Positions 53,264 through 61,404 of a DNA stretch of 61,404 nt are shown in pieces. The DNA lies in the NCBI RefSeq assembly GCF_008312895.1, contig NZ_VSSP01000017.1:1-61404 (forward strand), given 5' to 3'. This DNA comes from Luteimonas suaedae (lineage in GTDB: Bacteria > Pseudomonadota > Gammaproteobacteria > Xanthomonadales > Xanthomonadaceae). The position numbers and the translations under genes were made by a program. Positions within the stretch are counted from its first letter, which is position 1; each line of letters opens with the position of its first letter. The notes beneath the pieces are model-generated. The model was not told the origin of the DNA and made no database searches. It saw only the letters and a list, made by a program, of their open reading frames with translations.

Positions 53264-55600
53264 ATGTCGAGCACCGCCTACCGTTTCTGCGAATACCTCC
53301 TCGATTGCCGCGCGCGCGAACTGCGCCATCGCGGCGAGGTGGTCGCGCTGCCGGCGCGCGTGTTCGAGTGCCTGCAAACCCTGATCGAGCATCGGGAGCG
53401 CGCGGTCGGGCGCGATGAACTGGCGGTCGCCATCTTCGCCCGCGACAACGTCTCCGATGCGCAGCTGAGCCAGATCGTGCTGCGGGCGCGGCGCGTGGTC
53501 GGCGACGATGGCCAGGAGCAGCGGCTGATCCGCACGGTGCCGCGCTACGGGTTCCGCTGGGTCGCGGACGTCGAGGCCTTGCAGGTCGCGGAGGAGGCGG
53601 GGGCGGTGCCCGAACCGGCGGCGTCCCCCCGAAGCGATGCGCCGGAGGCGGCGGCCGCCTTGCCGATGCCCGCGGAGTCGGACCCGACGCCACGGCGGCA
53701 GCGCCGGATCCTGATCGTTCTCGCGTCGATCGCGATCGTGTTGACGGCGGGTGCCTGGTGGGCAGTGTCGCAGCGCGAGCGGCCGGCTCCCGCCGCCGAT
53801 GCCGGTGGCAGCGCGCGGCCGAGCGCTGCGCTGATCGTGCTGCCGACCAGGGTGGAGGGGCCGCAGGCCGCGGCCTGGGCGCGCCTGGGACTGATGGACT
53901 TCATCGGCGATCGTTTGCGCCGCAACGGTCTGCCGGTGGCGTCGAGCGAAAGCGTGCTCTCGCTGCTGCACGAAAAGGAGCGCGACGTGGTGGCCAGCCA
54001 ACTGCGCCGCGCCGCGGGCGAAGGCTGGATCATCAGCAGCCGCGCCCGGCATCGCACGCAGGGTTGGCGCGTCGAACTCACCGCCAACGGCAGCGACGGC
54101 GCCTCGCGGCGCGCCACCGGCGAGCACGCCGACCTGCTGCAGGCCGCGGACCAGGCCAGCGGCCGATTGCTGGCGGCGCTGGGACGCAGCGACAGCGGCG
54201 CGGGCATCGACCTCAGCCTTGCCGAGCGCCTGCAGCGCGCGCAGGCGGCGATGCTGGGCAACGAGCTCGACACCGCGCGTCGGATCCTGCAGGACGCGCC
54301 GGAACTGCAGCGCGACGAACCGCAGCTGCGGCTGCGGCTGGCGCAGGTGGATTTCCGCGCCGGCAAGCACGCCGAGGCGCTGGTCGAGGTGGATCGCCTG
54401 CTGACGACCGCCACCGCGCGCGACGATCCGGTGTTCCGCGCACGCGCGCTGCTGGTGCGCGGCGCCATCTGCGTGCGCCTGGACCGTTACGCAGAGGGCG
54501 AGCGCAACTATTCGGCGGCGATCCGCCTGCTCGACTCCGACGAGCACGTGTCGTTGCTGGGGGGCGCGCTCAATGGCCGCGGCGTGACCCGGGCCGCGCT
54601 GGGCAAGTTCGCCGGCGCACTGGAGGATCTCGGGCGGGCGCGCATCCTGCTGGCGCGCACCGGCGACCTGCTGTCGGTGGCGCGGGTCGATGCCAACCTC
54701 GGGCATCTCGAGGGCGAACGCGGCCGGCCCGCGCAGTCGCTCGAATACCTGGGCAAGGCGGCGGCGGAGTTCCAGCGCTTCGGCGCGGTCAACGAGCTGG
54801 TGGCGATGCACGCGGCCCTGGGGGGCACCCATCTGAAGCTGCTGCAGCCGGATCAGGCACACGCCGCCATCGAGCAGGCGTGGGCGCTGCGCGAGCAGGT
54901 CAGCGATGTCACCCTGGTCACCAGCGTCGCGCTCGGTCGCGCCGAGGTAATGATCCGCGAGGGCCGGTTCGAGGCCGCGCGTGCGCTGCTGGAGGAGCAC
55001 GGCGACGGCCCGGTGTTGCCGGGCGATTTCCATCGCAAGGACGCGCTGCAGGCGGAGCTGGCCTGGCGCAGCGGCGATCCGGCGCGGACCATCGCGATCG
55101 TCGATGCCGCCCTGCAGGACTGGTCGCCGGAGACCTGGGAATCCCGCCTGCGCTGGATGCAATGGCTGCGGCAGCAGGCGGCGCTGCAGAGCGACCGGCC
55201 GCTGCGCGATGACATCCTGGTCGGCGCCGACGCCGGCGTGACCGGACGCCTGCTCGAGGCGCTCGCGGCCCGCGCGCAGGGCCGCAACGACGATGCCGAG
55301 CGCAGCTACCGTGCCGCCGTGGCGCAGGCCGAGCAGGAGGGCGTGCCCGGCGACATCGCGCAGGCGGTGCTCGCCTACGCGCCCTGGCTGATCGAGCGCG
55401 GCGAACTGGCCGAGGCCACTGCCCTGGTCGGGCGGGTCGCGCCGTGGACGGGCCGCGATTTCGATCTCGCCCTGCTGCAGGCCCGGTTGTTCCATGCCCT
55501 GGGCCAGGCCGAGTCCCTGGAGGCGGCGCTCGAGGACGCGCGGCGCCTGGCGGGAGAGCGCCGGATTCCCGAGGCGCTGCGGCAACCGCCGGACCCTTAG
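53264..55600 (+). CDS. Membrane-anchored winged-helix regulator with TPR-like sensor region
   Basis: 778 residues. Residues 1-105 form an OmpR-type winged helix (YRFCEYLLDCRARELRHRGE; LPARVFECLQTLIEH; DNVSDAQLSQIVLRARRVVG; IRTVPRYGFRWV). An Ala/Pro linker and one transmembrane helix (ILIVLASIAIVLTAGAWWAV, about 147-166) follow. The rest is helical TPR-like repeats (LERLQRAQAAML, RALLVRGAIC, GALNGRGVTRAALGKFAGAL). Same overall plan as the regulator at 40074 but with a different sensor. Probably perceives envelope or protein signals. Start ATG at 53264 was preferred over the GTG at 53192. It lies 314 bp upstream of the adhesin gene and may control it. Confidence 0.85.
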   Translation: MSSTAYRFCEYLLDCRARELRHRGEVVALPARVFECLQTLIEHRERAVGRDELAVAIFARDNVSDAQLSQIVLRARRVVGDDGQEQRLIRTVPRYGFRWVADVEALQVAEEAGAVPEPAASPRSDAPEAAAALPMPAESDPTPRRQRRILIVLASIAIVLTAGAWWAVSQRERPAPAADAGGSARPSAALIVLPTRVEGPQAAAWARLGLMDFIGDRLRRNGLPVASSESVLSLLHEKERDVVASQLRRAAGEGWIISSRARHRTQGWRVELTANGSDGASRRATGEHADLLQAADQASGRLLAALGRSDSGAGIDLSLAERLQRAQAAMLGNELDTARRILQDAPELQRDEPQLRLRLAQVDFRAGKHAEALVEVDRLLTTATARDDPVFRARALLVRGAICVRLDRYAEGERNYSAAIRLLDSDEHVSLLGGALNGRGVTRAALGKFAGALEDLGRARILLARTGDLLSVARVDANLGHLEGERGRPAQSLEYLGKAAAEFQRFGAVNELVAMHAALGGTHLKLLQPDQAHAAIEQAWALREQVSDVTLVTSVALGRAEVMIREGRFEAARALLEEHGDGPVLPGDFHRKDALQAELAWRSGDPARTIAIVDAALQDWSPETWESRLRWMQWLRQQAALQSDRPLRDDILVGADAGVTGRLLEALAARAQGRNDDAERSYRAAVAQAEQEGVPGDIAQAVLAYAPWLIERGELAEATALVGRVAPWTGRDFDLALLQARLFHALGQAESLEAALEDARRLAGERRIPEALRQPPDP

Positions 55601-55914
55601 ATTTCGCCGCCCCGGCGACCCTGCACCCGCGCCGCAAGCCTGCGCGGGGGCCTCGTCATGCCCGATCGCCGGCACCGCTGTCGCTTGCGCGAGTGCCGGC
55701 CACGGCGGCAAGCCCCTGATTGGAAGGGGATAAATGTCGAGATAAAGCGGTTGTCATCGAATTGGAATGGCATCCGCGTCCGCCTGCTGGCAAGCATCGA
55801 TGACTGCAGACCACGACCGAACAGGCCGCGGTCATCATCCGGGGCGGGGCTGGCGTCATCCCACACGTGGCCTCCCTTCCCGGGTCCGGATTCACCTGGA
55901 GGAGGGAGCACATC
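55601..55914. other. 314-bp region upstream of the adhesin gene
   Basis: No gene supported. An AT-richer patch (55727-55770, GGATAAATGTCGAGATAAAGCGG) is the likely promoter zone. No terminator with a clear U-run after the regulator gene. Confidence 0.4.
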
Positions 55915-58900
55915 ATGAAACGTACGACCCTGGCGCTAGCCATTGCCGCCCTGATTGCAGCCGCGCCCGCCGTGGCGATGGACCCGCAGCGCACCGCGGC
56001 CGCGACCGCCGACGGCGAATGTGAATCGGGCGCCGGCCCGGACATCGCCGGGGAATGCCCGACGGACCCCGTCGTCGCCGACAGCGCCGATACCGATGCG
56101 ATGGCGCTGTCGCAGCTGGAGCAGGCGACCGAGCCCAGCCGCTACTTCGCCGCCAGCGGTGGCCCGGACAACGACCAGGCGGCGGCGGTCGAAGGCGATT
56201 TCGCCACCGCTGCCGGCTCCGGCGCCTATGCCGGAGCGCTCGGCGCCTCGGCCTTCGGCAGCGGCGCGTACGCGTTCGGCGAGCACGCGACCGCCAGCGG
56301 TTACAACAGCGTGGCGACCGAGCAATGGAGCACCAGCTACGGCGCCTTCAGCGAGGCGACCGGGGAAAGCGCCGTGGCGATCGGCGGCCAGCTGAAGATG
56401 ATGATCGGCACGCCGGGAGAGTGGGACTGGGTGGAAGTCGACGTCTCCACGGTGGCTTCCGGTTATGGGAGTACCGCCATCGGCGCTGCCGCCCAGGCGA
56501 CCGAAGCTTCCGCCACCGCCCTCGGCTCGACGGCCGAGGCCAGTGCCATTGGCGCGCTCGCGCTGGGCGCGGCCAGCACCTCCCGGGGATACGACAGCGT
56601 CGCCATCGGCGGCCAGGCCCGTGCCTACGACTTCGCTTCCATCGCGGTGGGCAGCGGAGCCGAATCGCACGGCCCACGCAGTGCGGCATTCGGCCTGGGA
56701 GCGTACGCATCGGGCGACAGCAGCCTGGCCCTCGGCGGCCACAGTGCCGTTGGCGGATTCCAGAGCGTGGCCATGGGCTGGGCCAGCATCGTCTATCCGA
56801 ACAGTGATGGCGGTATGGCATTGGGCCGCAACGCGGCGGTGGCGGACGGCGTCGCCAACGCGGTGGCGCTGGGCGCGAATTCGTATGCCGACCGCGCCAA
56901 CGCGGTGTCGGTGGGATCGCCCGCCCGGATACACAGGGAGGGCTCGCCGCTGCAAGCGCAGATCGAGGCGATCGACCGCCAGATCATCCACGTGGCGGCC
57001 GGCACCGAGGACACCGACGCGGTCAACCTGGGCCAACTGAAGGAGGCGACCGCCCATAACCGTTATTTCGAGGCGACCGGCGACGAGGACAACGACCAGG
57101 AGGCGACCGCGCACGGCGACTTCGCCACCGCGGCCGGCTCCGGTGCGTACGCCGGCGAACCGGGCGCGTCCGCCTTCGGCAGCGGCGCCTTTGCCTTCGG
57201 CGACCGCAGCACTGCGGTCGGCTTCGACAGCATCGCCTCGGCCGACAACGCCGCCGCGTTCGGTGCCGGGGTCGAGGCCAGCGGCGAGGGCAGCACCGCC
57301 GTCGGCGGACAGATGCAGGTGATGAACGGCGAGACCTGGGAGTGGGAGACCTGGAGCACCACCGCCTCCGGCAAGGAGAGCACCGCGCTCGGCGTGGCGG
57401 CGCGCGCGACCGAGTACAGCGCGATCGCGATCGGCGCCACTTCCGAGTCGAGCGGCAGGAGCGCCATCGCCCTGGGTGGCGCGAGCACCGCCCGCGGCGA
57501 CCGCAGCATCGCCATTGGCAGCCAGGCGCGCGCCTACGAGGTGTTGGGCGTGACCATCGGCGCCAGCGCGCAGACGCACGGGCCGCGCAGCGTCGCGGTC
57601 GGCGCCAACGCGATCGCCTACGACGAATCCAATACCACCGTCGGCCAGTTCTCCGGCACCGCGGGTGCGTATTCCAGCGCCTTCGGTCGCCAGGCCAAGG
57701 GCCGGGTGGAGCGCAGCACCGCGCTCGGTGCGGAAACCGACGTGCTGGCCGTCAACAGCGTCGCACTGGGCGCGTATTCGGTCGCCGACCGCGAGAACAC
57801 GGTATCGGTCGGGTCGGTCGGCGCCGAGCGGCAGATCGTCAACGTCGCCGCCGGCAGCGAGGGCACCGATGCGGTGAACCTCGACCAGCTGAACGCCGCG
57901 ACCGAGGACAACCGCTATCTCGCCGCCAGCGGCGGTCCGGACAACGAGCAGGAAGCGTCGGTCGAAGGCGACTACGCCACCGCGGTGGGATCGGCCGCCC
58001 ATGCGGTCGGGCTCGGCGCCTCTGCGTTCGGCAGTGGCGCGTTCGCGATGGGCGAGTACGCCACCGCCGGCGGCTTCAACAGCGTGGCGTCGGCCAAATG
58101 GTCCACCAGCTATGGCGTCGGCAGCCAGGCCACCGGCGACAGCGCAGTCGCGGTGGGCGGACAGATGGTGGTGGTCAACGGCGAGACCTGGGAAGAGGAG
58201 ATCTGGTCGACCGAGGCATCGGGCCAGGAGAGCACCGCCATCGGCACCGCCGCCCGTGCGACCGGCTACGGCAGCACCGCGCTGGGCGTGGTGTCGGAGG
58301 CCAGCGGCGACAGTGCCACCGCCCTTGGGCAGGCCAGTACCGCGCGCGGCGACCAGAGCGTCGCCATCGGCGGCCAGGCGCGCGCCTACGACGTGTTCAG
58401 CACCGCCGTCGGCAGCTGGTCGCAGGCGCGCGGCCCGCGCAGCACCGCGCTGGGCGTGGGCGCGATCGCCGAAGGCGACAGCAGCCTGGCGCTGGGCGGC
58501 CAGGCCGCCGTCGGCGGCTATCAGAGCGTGGCGCTGGGCTGGAACAGCATCGTCTTTCCCGACACCAATACCAGCATGGCGCTCGGGCCGCACTCGCAGG
58601 TCGCCATCGGTGCCGACAATTCCGTCGCGCTGGGCAGCTACTCGTACGCGGACCGGCCCAATTCGGTTTCTGTCGGCACACCCGCGCGCATCCATGACGG
58701 CGTGATCCCGGTCGACGTCGAGGCGATCGACCGCCAGATCACCCACGTCGCCGCCGGCACCGAGGCGACCGACGCGGTCAACCTCGGCCAGCTGAACGAA
58801 GCGACCGCGCACAGCCGCTACTTCGAGGCCACCGGCGATGCCGACAACGACCAGCCGGCCACGGCGGCCGGCGAGTTCGCCACCGCCGCCGGCTCCGGCG

Positions 58901-61011
58901 CCTATGCCGGCGAGCTGGGCGCCTCGGCCTACGGCAGCGGCGCGTTCGCGTTCGAGAAGCACACCACCGCCACCGGCTTCAACAGCACCGCCTCGGCCGA
59001 CTACGCCTCGGCCTACGGCGCAGGCAGCGAGGCCACCGCGGATTCCGCGACCGCGATCGGTGGGCACCTGTACGTGATGAACGGCGAAACCTGGGAGATG
59101 GAGGAGTTCGCCACCATCGCCTCCGGCCGCGAAAGCACCGCGGTCGGCGCCGGTGCCCGCGCGCTGGAGTACGCCTCGACCGCGGTCGGCGCCGGCGCCT
59201 ACGCCGGCGGCGAGATGGCGGTTGCGATCGGCGGCAGCGCGCGTGCCGACCGCAGTACGGCGGTCGGCGTGATGTCGGTGGCGGCAGGCGAGTTCGCCAC
59301 CGCGTTCGGCGAAGGCTCGACCGCCGCCGCGATCCGCACGCTCGCCGTCGGCAGCGGCAGCGGCGCGTTCGGCGAGAGCTCGACCGCGGTCGGGCAGGTG
59401 GCGCGCGCCTACGGCGAGGAGAGCGTCGCGCTCGGTTTCCGCAGCCAGGCCGACAGCCTGTCCAGCATGGCGCTGGGCGTGGACGCCTGGGCAATGGCGG
59501 GCAACAGCGTCGCGTTGGGGCGTGGCGCCATCGCCGACCGCGAGAACACGGTCTCGGTCGGCAGCGAAGGCGCCGAGCGCCAGATCGTCAACGTCGCGGC
59601 CGGCACCGAGGGCACCGATGCGGTGAACCTGGACCAGTTGAGCGCCGTCGCCGACGAGATCGGGCATATCAGCGAAAACGCGATCACCTATGACGACGAC
59701 AGCCACGATCGCGTCACCTTCGACGGCGCACAGGGCACCGTTCTGGCCAACGTCGCCGCGGGCGAGGTGTCGGAGGAGAGCACCGACGCGGTCAACGGCA
59801 GTCAGTTGTTCGAAACCAACGAGCGCGTCGGCGTGGTCGAGGGCCGCGTCGACGGCATGGAAGACCGCATCGGCGACATCGAAGGCGTGGCCGTGAACGC
59901 GGTGACCTACGACGACGACAGCCACGACCGCATCAGCCTCGATGGCGAGAACGGCACCCGGCTGGGCAATGTCGCCGCGGGGGCGATCAAGGCCTCCAGC
60001 CGCGATGCGGTGAACGGCGGGCAGGTGCACGCGGCGATGGATTCGGTCGCCACCGCCTTCGGCGGCGGCACGGTGGTGGACGCCAACGGCAAGCTGATCG
60101 GGTCGGTGTTCGCCGTCCAGGGCAGCTATTACGGCAACGTCGGCGACGCCCTCGGTGCACTCGACGGTGCGCTGTCGGGGCTTGACAGCCGGGTTGGTGC
60201 GTTGGAGCGAGGTGGCAACGGCAATGGAAACGGCAATGGCAATGGCAATGGCAATGGCAATGGCAATGGCAATGGCAATGGCAATGGCAAGAGCAGCGGC
60301 AAGGGCCTAGCAGTCGGCAACTCCAGCGTCGCCGCCGACGACAACGACACTGCGATCGGCAACGGTGCGACCGTGGACGCCGAGAACAGCACTGCGGTGG
60401 GCAGCGCCGCGTCGGTCTCGGTGGAAGCGACCAACGCAGTCGCGGTCGGCGCCGACGCGAATGTCGAGGCCGCTTCGGGCACGGCGGTGGGCCAGGGTGC
60501 CAGCGTCACCGCCGAAGGCTCGGTGGCGTTGGGGCAGGGATCGGTTGCGGACCAGGCCAATACGGTCTCGGTCGGCAGCGCCGACAACCAGCGCCGCGTC
60601 ACCAACGTCGCCGAAGGCGTCGACGACCACGATGCGGCCAACGTGGCGCAGGTCGAAGCCGGCGATGCGCGCACGCTGAACCAGGCCAAGGCCTACACCG
60701 ACGAGCAGTTCGCCGCCTGGGAGGACAACTTCACCTCGCTGCGCGGTGAGGTCGACGAACGCTTCCGCCACCAGGATCGCCGCATCGACCGCATGGGTGC
60801 GATGAGCGGCGCCTACGCCGGCATGGCGCTCAACACCGCCGGACTTGCCGGACAGAACCGTGTCGGCGTCGGCGTCGGCGCCCAGGGTGGCGAGCAGGCG
60901 ATCGCGATCGGTTACCAGCGCGCGCTCGGCAACCGCGCCAGCATCTCGTTCGGCGGCGCGGTGGCCGGTGGCGAGAGCAGCGTCTCCGCCGGCGCCGGCT
61001 TCAGCTGGTGA
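55915..61011 (+). CDS. Trimeric autotransporter adhesin (YadA family)
   Basis: 1698 residues, signal peptide MKRTTLALAIAALIAAAPAVA. Four tandem head modules (nucleotides about 56110-57036, 57037-57894, 57895-58797, 58798-59643) begin RYFAASGGPDNDQ or RYFEATGDEDNDQ and end in a neck NVAAGTEGTDAVNLDQL. Each is full of 14-mer beta-roll repeats of the AVGGQARAYD type. Two stalk-neck units (NVAAGEVSEESTDAVNGSQL; DAVNGGQVHAAM), a Gly-Asn tract (60214-60290) and a small second head follow. The C-terminal YadA anchor reads GAMSGAYAGMALNTAGL to FSW. It forms a trimeric outer-membrane fibre for adhesion. ATG at 55915 has GGAGGAGGGAGC. Confidence 0.93.
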   Translation: MKRTTLALAIAALIAAAPAVAMDPQRTAAATADGECESGAGPDIAGECPTDPVVADSADTDAMALSQLEQATEPSRYFAASGGPDNDQAAAVEGDFATAAGSGAYAGALGASAFGSGAYAFGEHATASGYNSVATEQWSTSYGAFSEATGESAVAIGGQLKMMIGTPGEWDWVEVDVSTVASGYGSTAIGAAAQATEASATALGSTAEASAIGALALGAASTSRGYDSVAIGGQARAYDFASIAVGSGAESHGPRSAAFGLGAYASGDSSLALGGHSAVGGFQSVAMGWASIVYPNSDGGMALGRNAAVADGVANAVALGANSYADRANAVSVGSPARIHREGSPLQAQIEAIDRQIIHVAAGTEDTDAVNLGQLKEATAHNRYFEATGDEDNDQEATAHGDFATAAGSGAYAGEPGASAFGSGAFAFGDRSTAVGFDSIASADNAAAFGAGVEASGEGSTAVGGQMQVMNGETWEWETWSTTASGKESTALGVAARATEYSAIAIGATSESSGRSAIALGGASTARGDRSIAIGSQARAYEVLGVTIGASAQTHGPRSVAVGANAIAYDESNTTVGQFSGTAGAYSSAFGRQAKGRVERSTALGAETDVLAVNSVALGAYSVADRENTVSVGSVGAERQIVNVAAGSEGTDAVNLDQLNAATEDNRYLAASGGPDNEQEASVEGDYATAVGSAAHAVGLGASAFGSGAFAMGEYATAGGFNSVASAKWSTSYGVGSQATGDSAVAVGGQMVVVNGETWEEEIWSTEASGQESTAIGTAARATGYGSTALGVVSEASGDSATALGQASTARGDQSVAIGGQARAYDVFSTAVGSWSQARGPRSTALGVGAIAEGDSSLALGGQAAVGGYQSVALGWNSIVFPDTNTSMALGPHSQVAIGADNSVALGSYSYADRPNSVSVGTPARIHDGVIPVDVEAIDRQITHVAAGTEATDAVNLGQLNEATAHSRYFEATGDADNDQPATAAGEFATAAGSGAYAGELGASAYGSGAFAFEKHTTATGFNSTASADYASAYGAGSEATADSATAIGGHLYVMNGETWEMEEFATIASGRESTAVGAGARALEYASTAVGAGAYAGGEMAVAIGGSARADRSTAVGVMSVAAGEFATAFGEGSTAAAIRTLAVGSGSGAFGESSTAVGQVARAYGEESVALGFRSQADSLSSMALGVDAWAMAGNSVALGRGAIADRENTVSVGSEGAERQIVNVAAGTEGTDAVNLDQLSAVADEIGHISENAITYDDDSHDRVTFDGAQGTVLANVAAGEVSEESTDAVNGSQLFETNERVGVVEGRVDGMEDRIGDIEGVAVNAVTYDDDSHDRISLDGENGTRLGNVAAGAIKASSRDAVNGGQVHAAMDSVATAFGGGTVVDANGKLIGSVFAVQGSYYGNVGDALGALDGALSGLDSRVGALERGGNGNGNGNGNGNGNGNGNGNGNGNGKSSGKGLAVGNSSVAADDNDTAIGNGATVDAENSTAVGSAASVSVEATNAVAVGADANVEAASGTAVGQGASVTAEGSVALGQGSVADQANTVSVGSADNQRRVTNVAEGVDDHDAANVAQVEAGDARTLNQAKAYTDEQFAAWEDNFTSLRGEVDERFRHQDRRIDRMGAMSGAYAGMALNTAGLAGQNRVGVGVGAQGGEQAIAIGYQRALGNRASISFGGAVAGGESSVSAGAGFSW
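60214..60290 (+). repeat. GGCAAT hexanucleotide repeat encoding a Gly-Asn tract
   Basis: About 12 near-perfect GGCAAT units (first ones GGCAAC and GGAAAC variants) encode about 12 Gly-Asn pairs between the stalk and the second head. Changes by whole units keep the frame, so the tract length, not the reading frame, would vary. Confidence 0.95.
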
Positions 61012-61192
61012 TGACGGCCGGCCTCGCCGAGCCGGGATCCGCAGCGTCCCATGTGGCGCTGCGGGTCGTGGCCGGACCTTGGCGGGTGGTGCCGCCTCCA
61101 GGCTCCGGAGGCCGGTGCCTGCGGCCATCGAGAGTCGCGCCAATCGGCATTTCCGCTCGCACCGCGTTGGAGATGCCGAGAACCACTTTCCC

Positions 61193-61250
61193 GGCCGTCT
61201 GCCGCTGGCCCGGGCTCGTTCCCGGGCGGCGGCAGGCGGTTCTTTTTATT
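61193..61250 (+). terminator. Terminator after the adhesin gene
   Basis: Long interrupted stem GCCG-CTGCCGC...GCGGCAG-GCGG with an inner GGCCCGGG/CCCGGGC part, followed by TTCTTTTTATT. It lies 180 bp past the stop codon and about 25 bp before the next gene start. Confidence 0.8.
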
Positions 61251-61275
61251 CTTCGTATGGTGAGGAGAAGTTTAG

Positions 61276-61404
61276 ATGTCGATGAAGCGTAAGAGCCTGT
61301 TGTGCGCCGCGATCGCCGCGGCGATCGGAATGCCGGCGGCGTTCGCCGTCGGTCCGCAGGCGGTGATCGGTGATTCGAAGATCGCCCAGCCGACCGCTGC
61401 CGCC
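61276..61404 (+). CDS. Start of an exported protein, possibly a second autotransporter adhesin (cut by window end)
   Basis: 43 codons from ATG at 61276 (AGGAG 8 nt upstream) to the window edge, no stop. The signal peptide MSMKRKSLLCAAIAAAIGMPAAFAVG resembles that of the adhesin just upstream (MKRTTLALAIAALIAAAPAVAMD). The mature start reads PQAVIGDSKIAQPTAAA. The similarity suggests a paralogous surface protein, but too little is visible to assign a family. Confidence 0.7.
   Translation, partial: MSMKRKSLLCAAIAAAIGMPAAFAVGPQAVIGDSKIAQPTAAA

Noticed and set aside
53168..55711. 847-codon minus-strand frame opposite the TPR regulator
   Set aside because: Composition typical of antisense shadow in high-GC DNA; the plus strand encodes recognisable winged helix and TPR-like repeats.
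55936..60030. Very long open frame on the minus strand opposite the adhesin
   Set aside because: High GC and the repeated adhesin codons keep the antisense frame open; its product is low-complexity Ala/Gly/Arg/His sequence with no domain, and it has no promoter or ribosome-binding site.
60214..60290. Possible CRISPR-like or minisatellite array
   Set aside because: Six-base units with no spacers, in frame within the adhesin; it is a simple sequence repeat.

Overview
This is a high-GC gammaproteobacterial chromosome segment, most likely from the Lysobacteraceae/Xanthomonadaceae (Lysobacter, Luteimonas, Stenotrophomonas, Xanthomonas and relatives). The basis is gene content (ilv-leu and thr operons side by side, Wza/GumB-type export, Oar-like TonB receptor, M91 metallopeptidase), the codon bias, and the abundance of short hairpin repeats of the CTCTCCC/GGGAGAG and GAGGAGTGAG types. 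The genus cannot be fixed from this sequence alone. No rRNA, tRNA, transposase, integrase or CRISPR array was seen.

1-15.3 kb, amino-acid biosynthesis, all on the minus strand. An attenuated branched-chain operon reads leader peptide - ilvD - ilvC - ilvG - ilvM - ilvE - ilvA - leuA. Upstream of it is a threonine operon, thrL leader - thrA (fused aspartokinase/homoserine dehydrogenase) - thrB - thrC. Threonine from the second operon is the substrate of IlvA in the first. Repeat elements have colonised both operons. They form or abut the 3' ends of ilvD, ilvE, ilvA, leuA and thrB, and a block of about 260 bp sits in frame inside the aspartokinase part of thrA. A divergent control region leads to thiC under a TPP riboswitch (15.3-17.4 kb).

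17.5-35.5 kb, a Wzx/Wzy-type exopolysaccharide locus. It has an initiating PNPT transferase fused to a degenerate UDP-GlcNAc 2-epimerase domain, a Wzc-type tyrosine autokinase, a Wzb-type phosphatase, the outer-membrane exporter Wza, a Wzx flippase and a Wzy-like membrane protein. It also has a GT4 glycosyltransferase, a sugar epimerase, a YdcF/ElyC-like protein, two paralogous exported beta-helix proteins, and two different PP-loop ATPases (asparagine-synthase-like and QueC-like). The three-gene plus-strand cassette at 22.1-25.1 kb is AT-richer than its surroundings and looks acquired.

35.7-39.5 kb, small lipoprotein and competition genes. Two adjacent toxin-immunity pairs are present: a YeeF-type nuclease with a YezG-type immunity protein, and a CdiA-CT RNase A-like toxin with a CdiI-like immunity protein. 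The two toxins share a homologous linker ahead of different C-terminal killing domains, so they look like one polymorphic-toxin family with an unidentified export route.

40-55.6 kb: a CadC-like sensor regulator, an AraC regulator next to a TonB-dependent receptor, soluble pyrophosphatase (ppa), an RTX-repeat M91 metallopeptidase resembling secreted effectors, small exported proteins, a K+-independent H+-pyrophosphatase (hppA), and a second membrane-anchored winged-helix regulator with a TPR-like sensor region.

55.9 kb to the end: a 1698-residue trimeric autotransporter adhesin (YadA type) built from four tandem head modules of about 280-310 residues and a Gly-Asn hexanucleotide tract, followed by the first 43 codons of another exported protein, perhaps a second adhesin.
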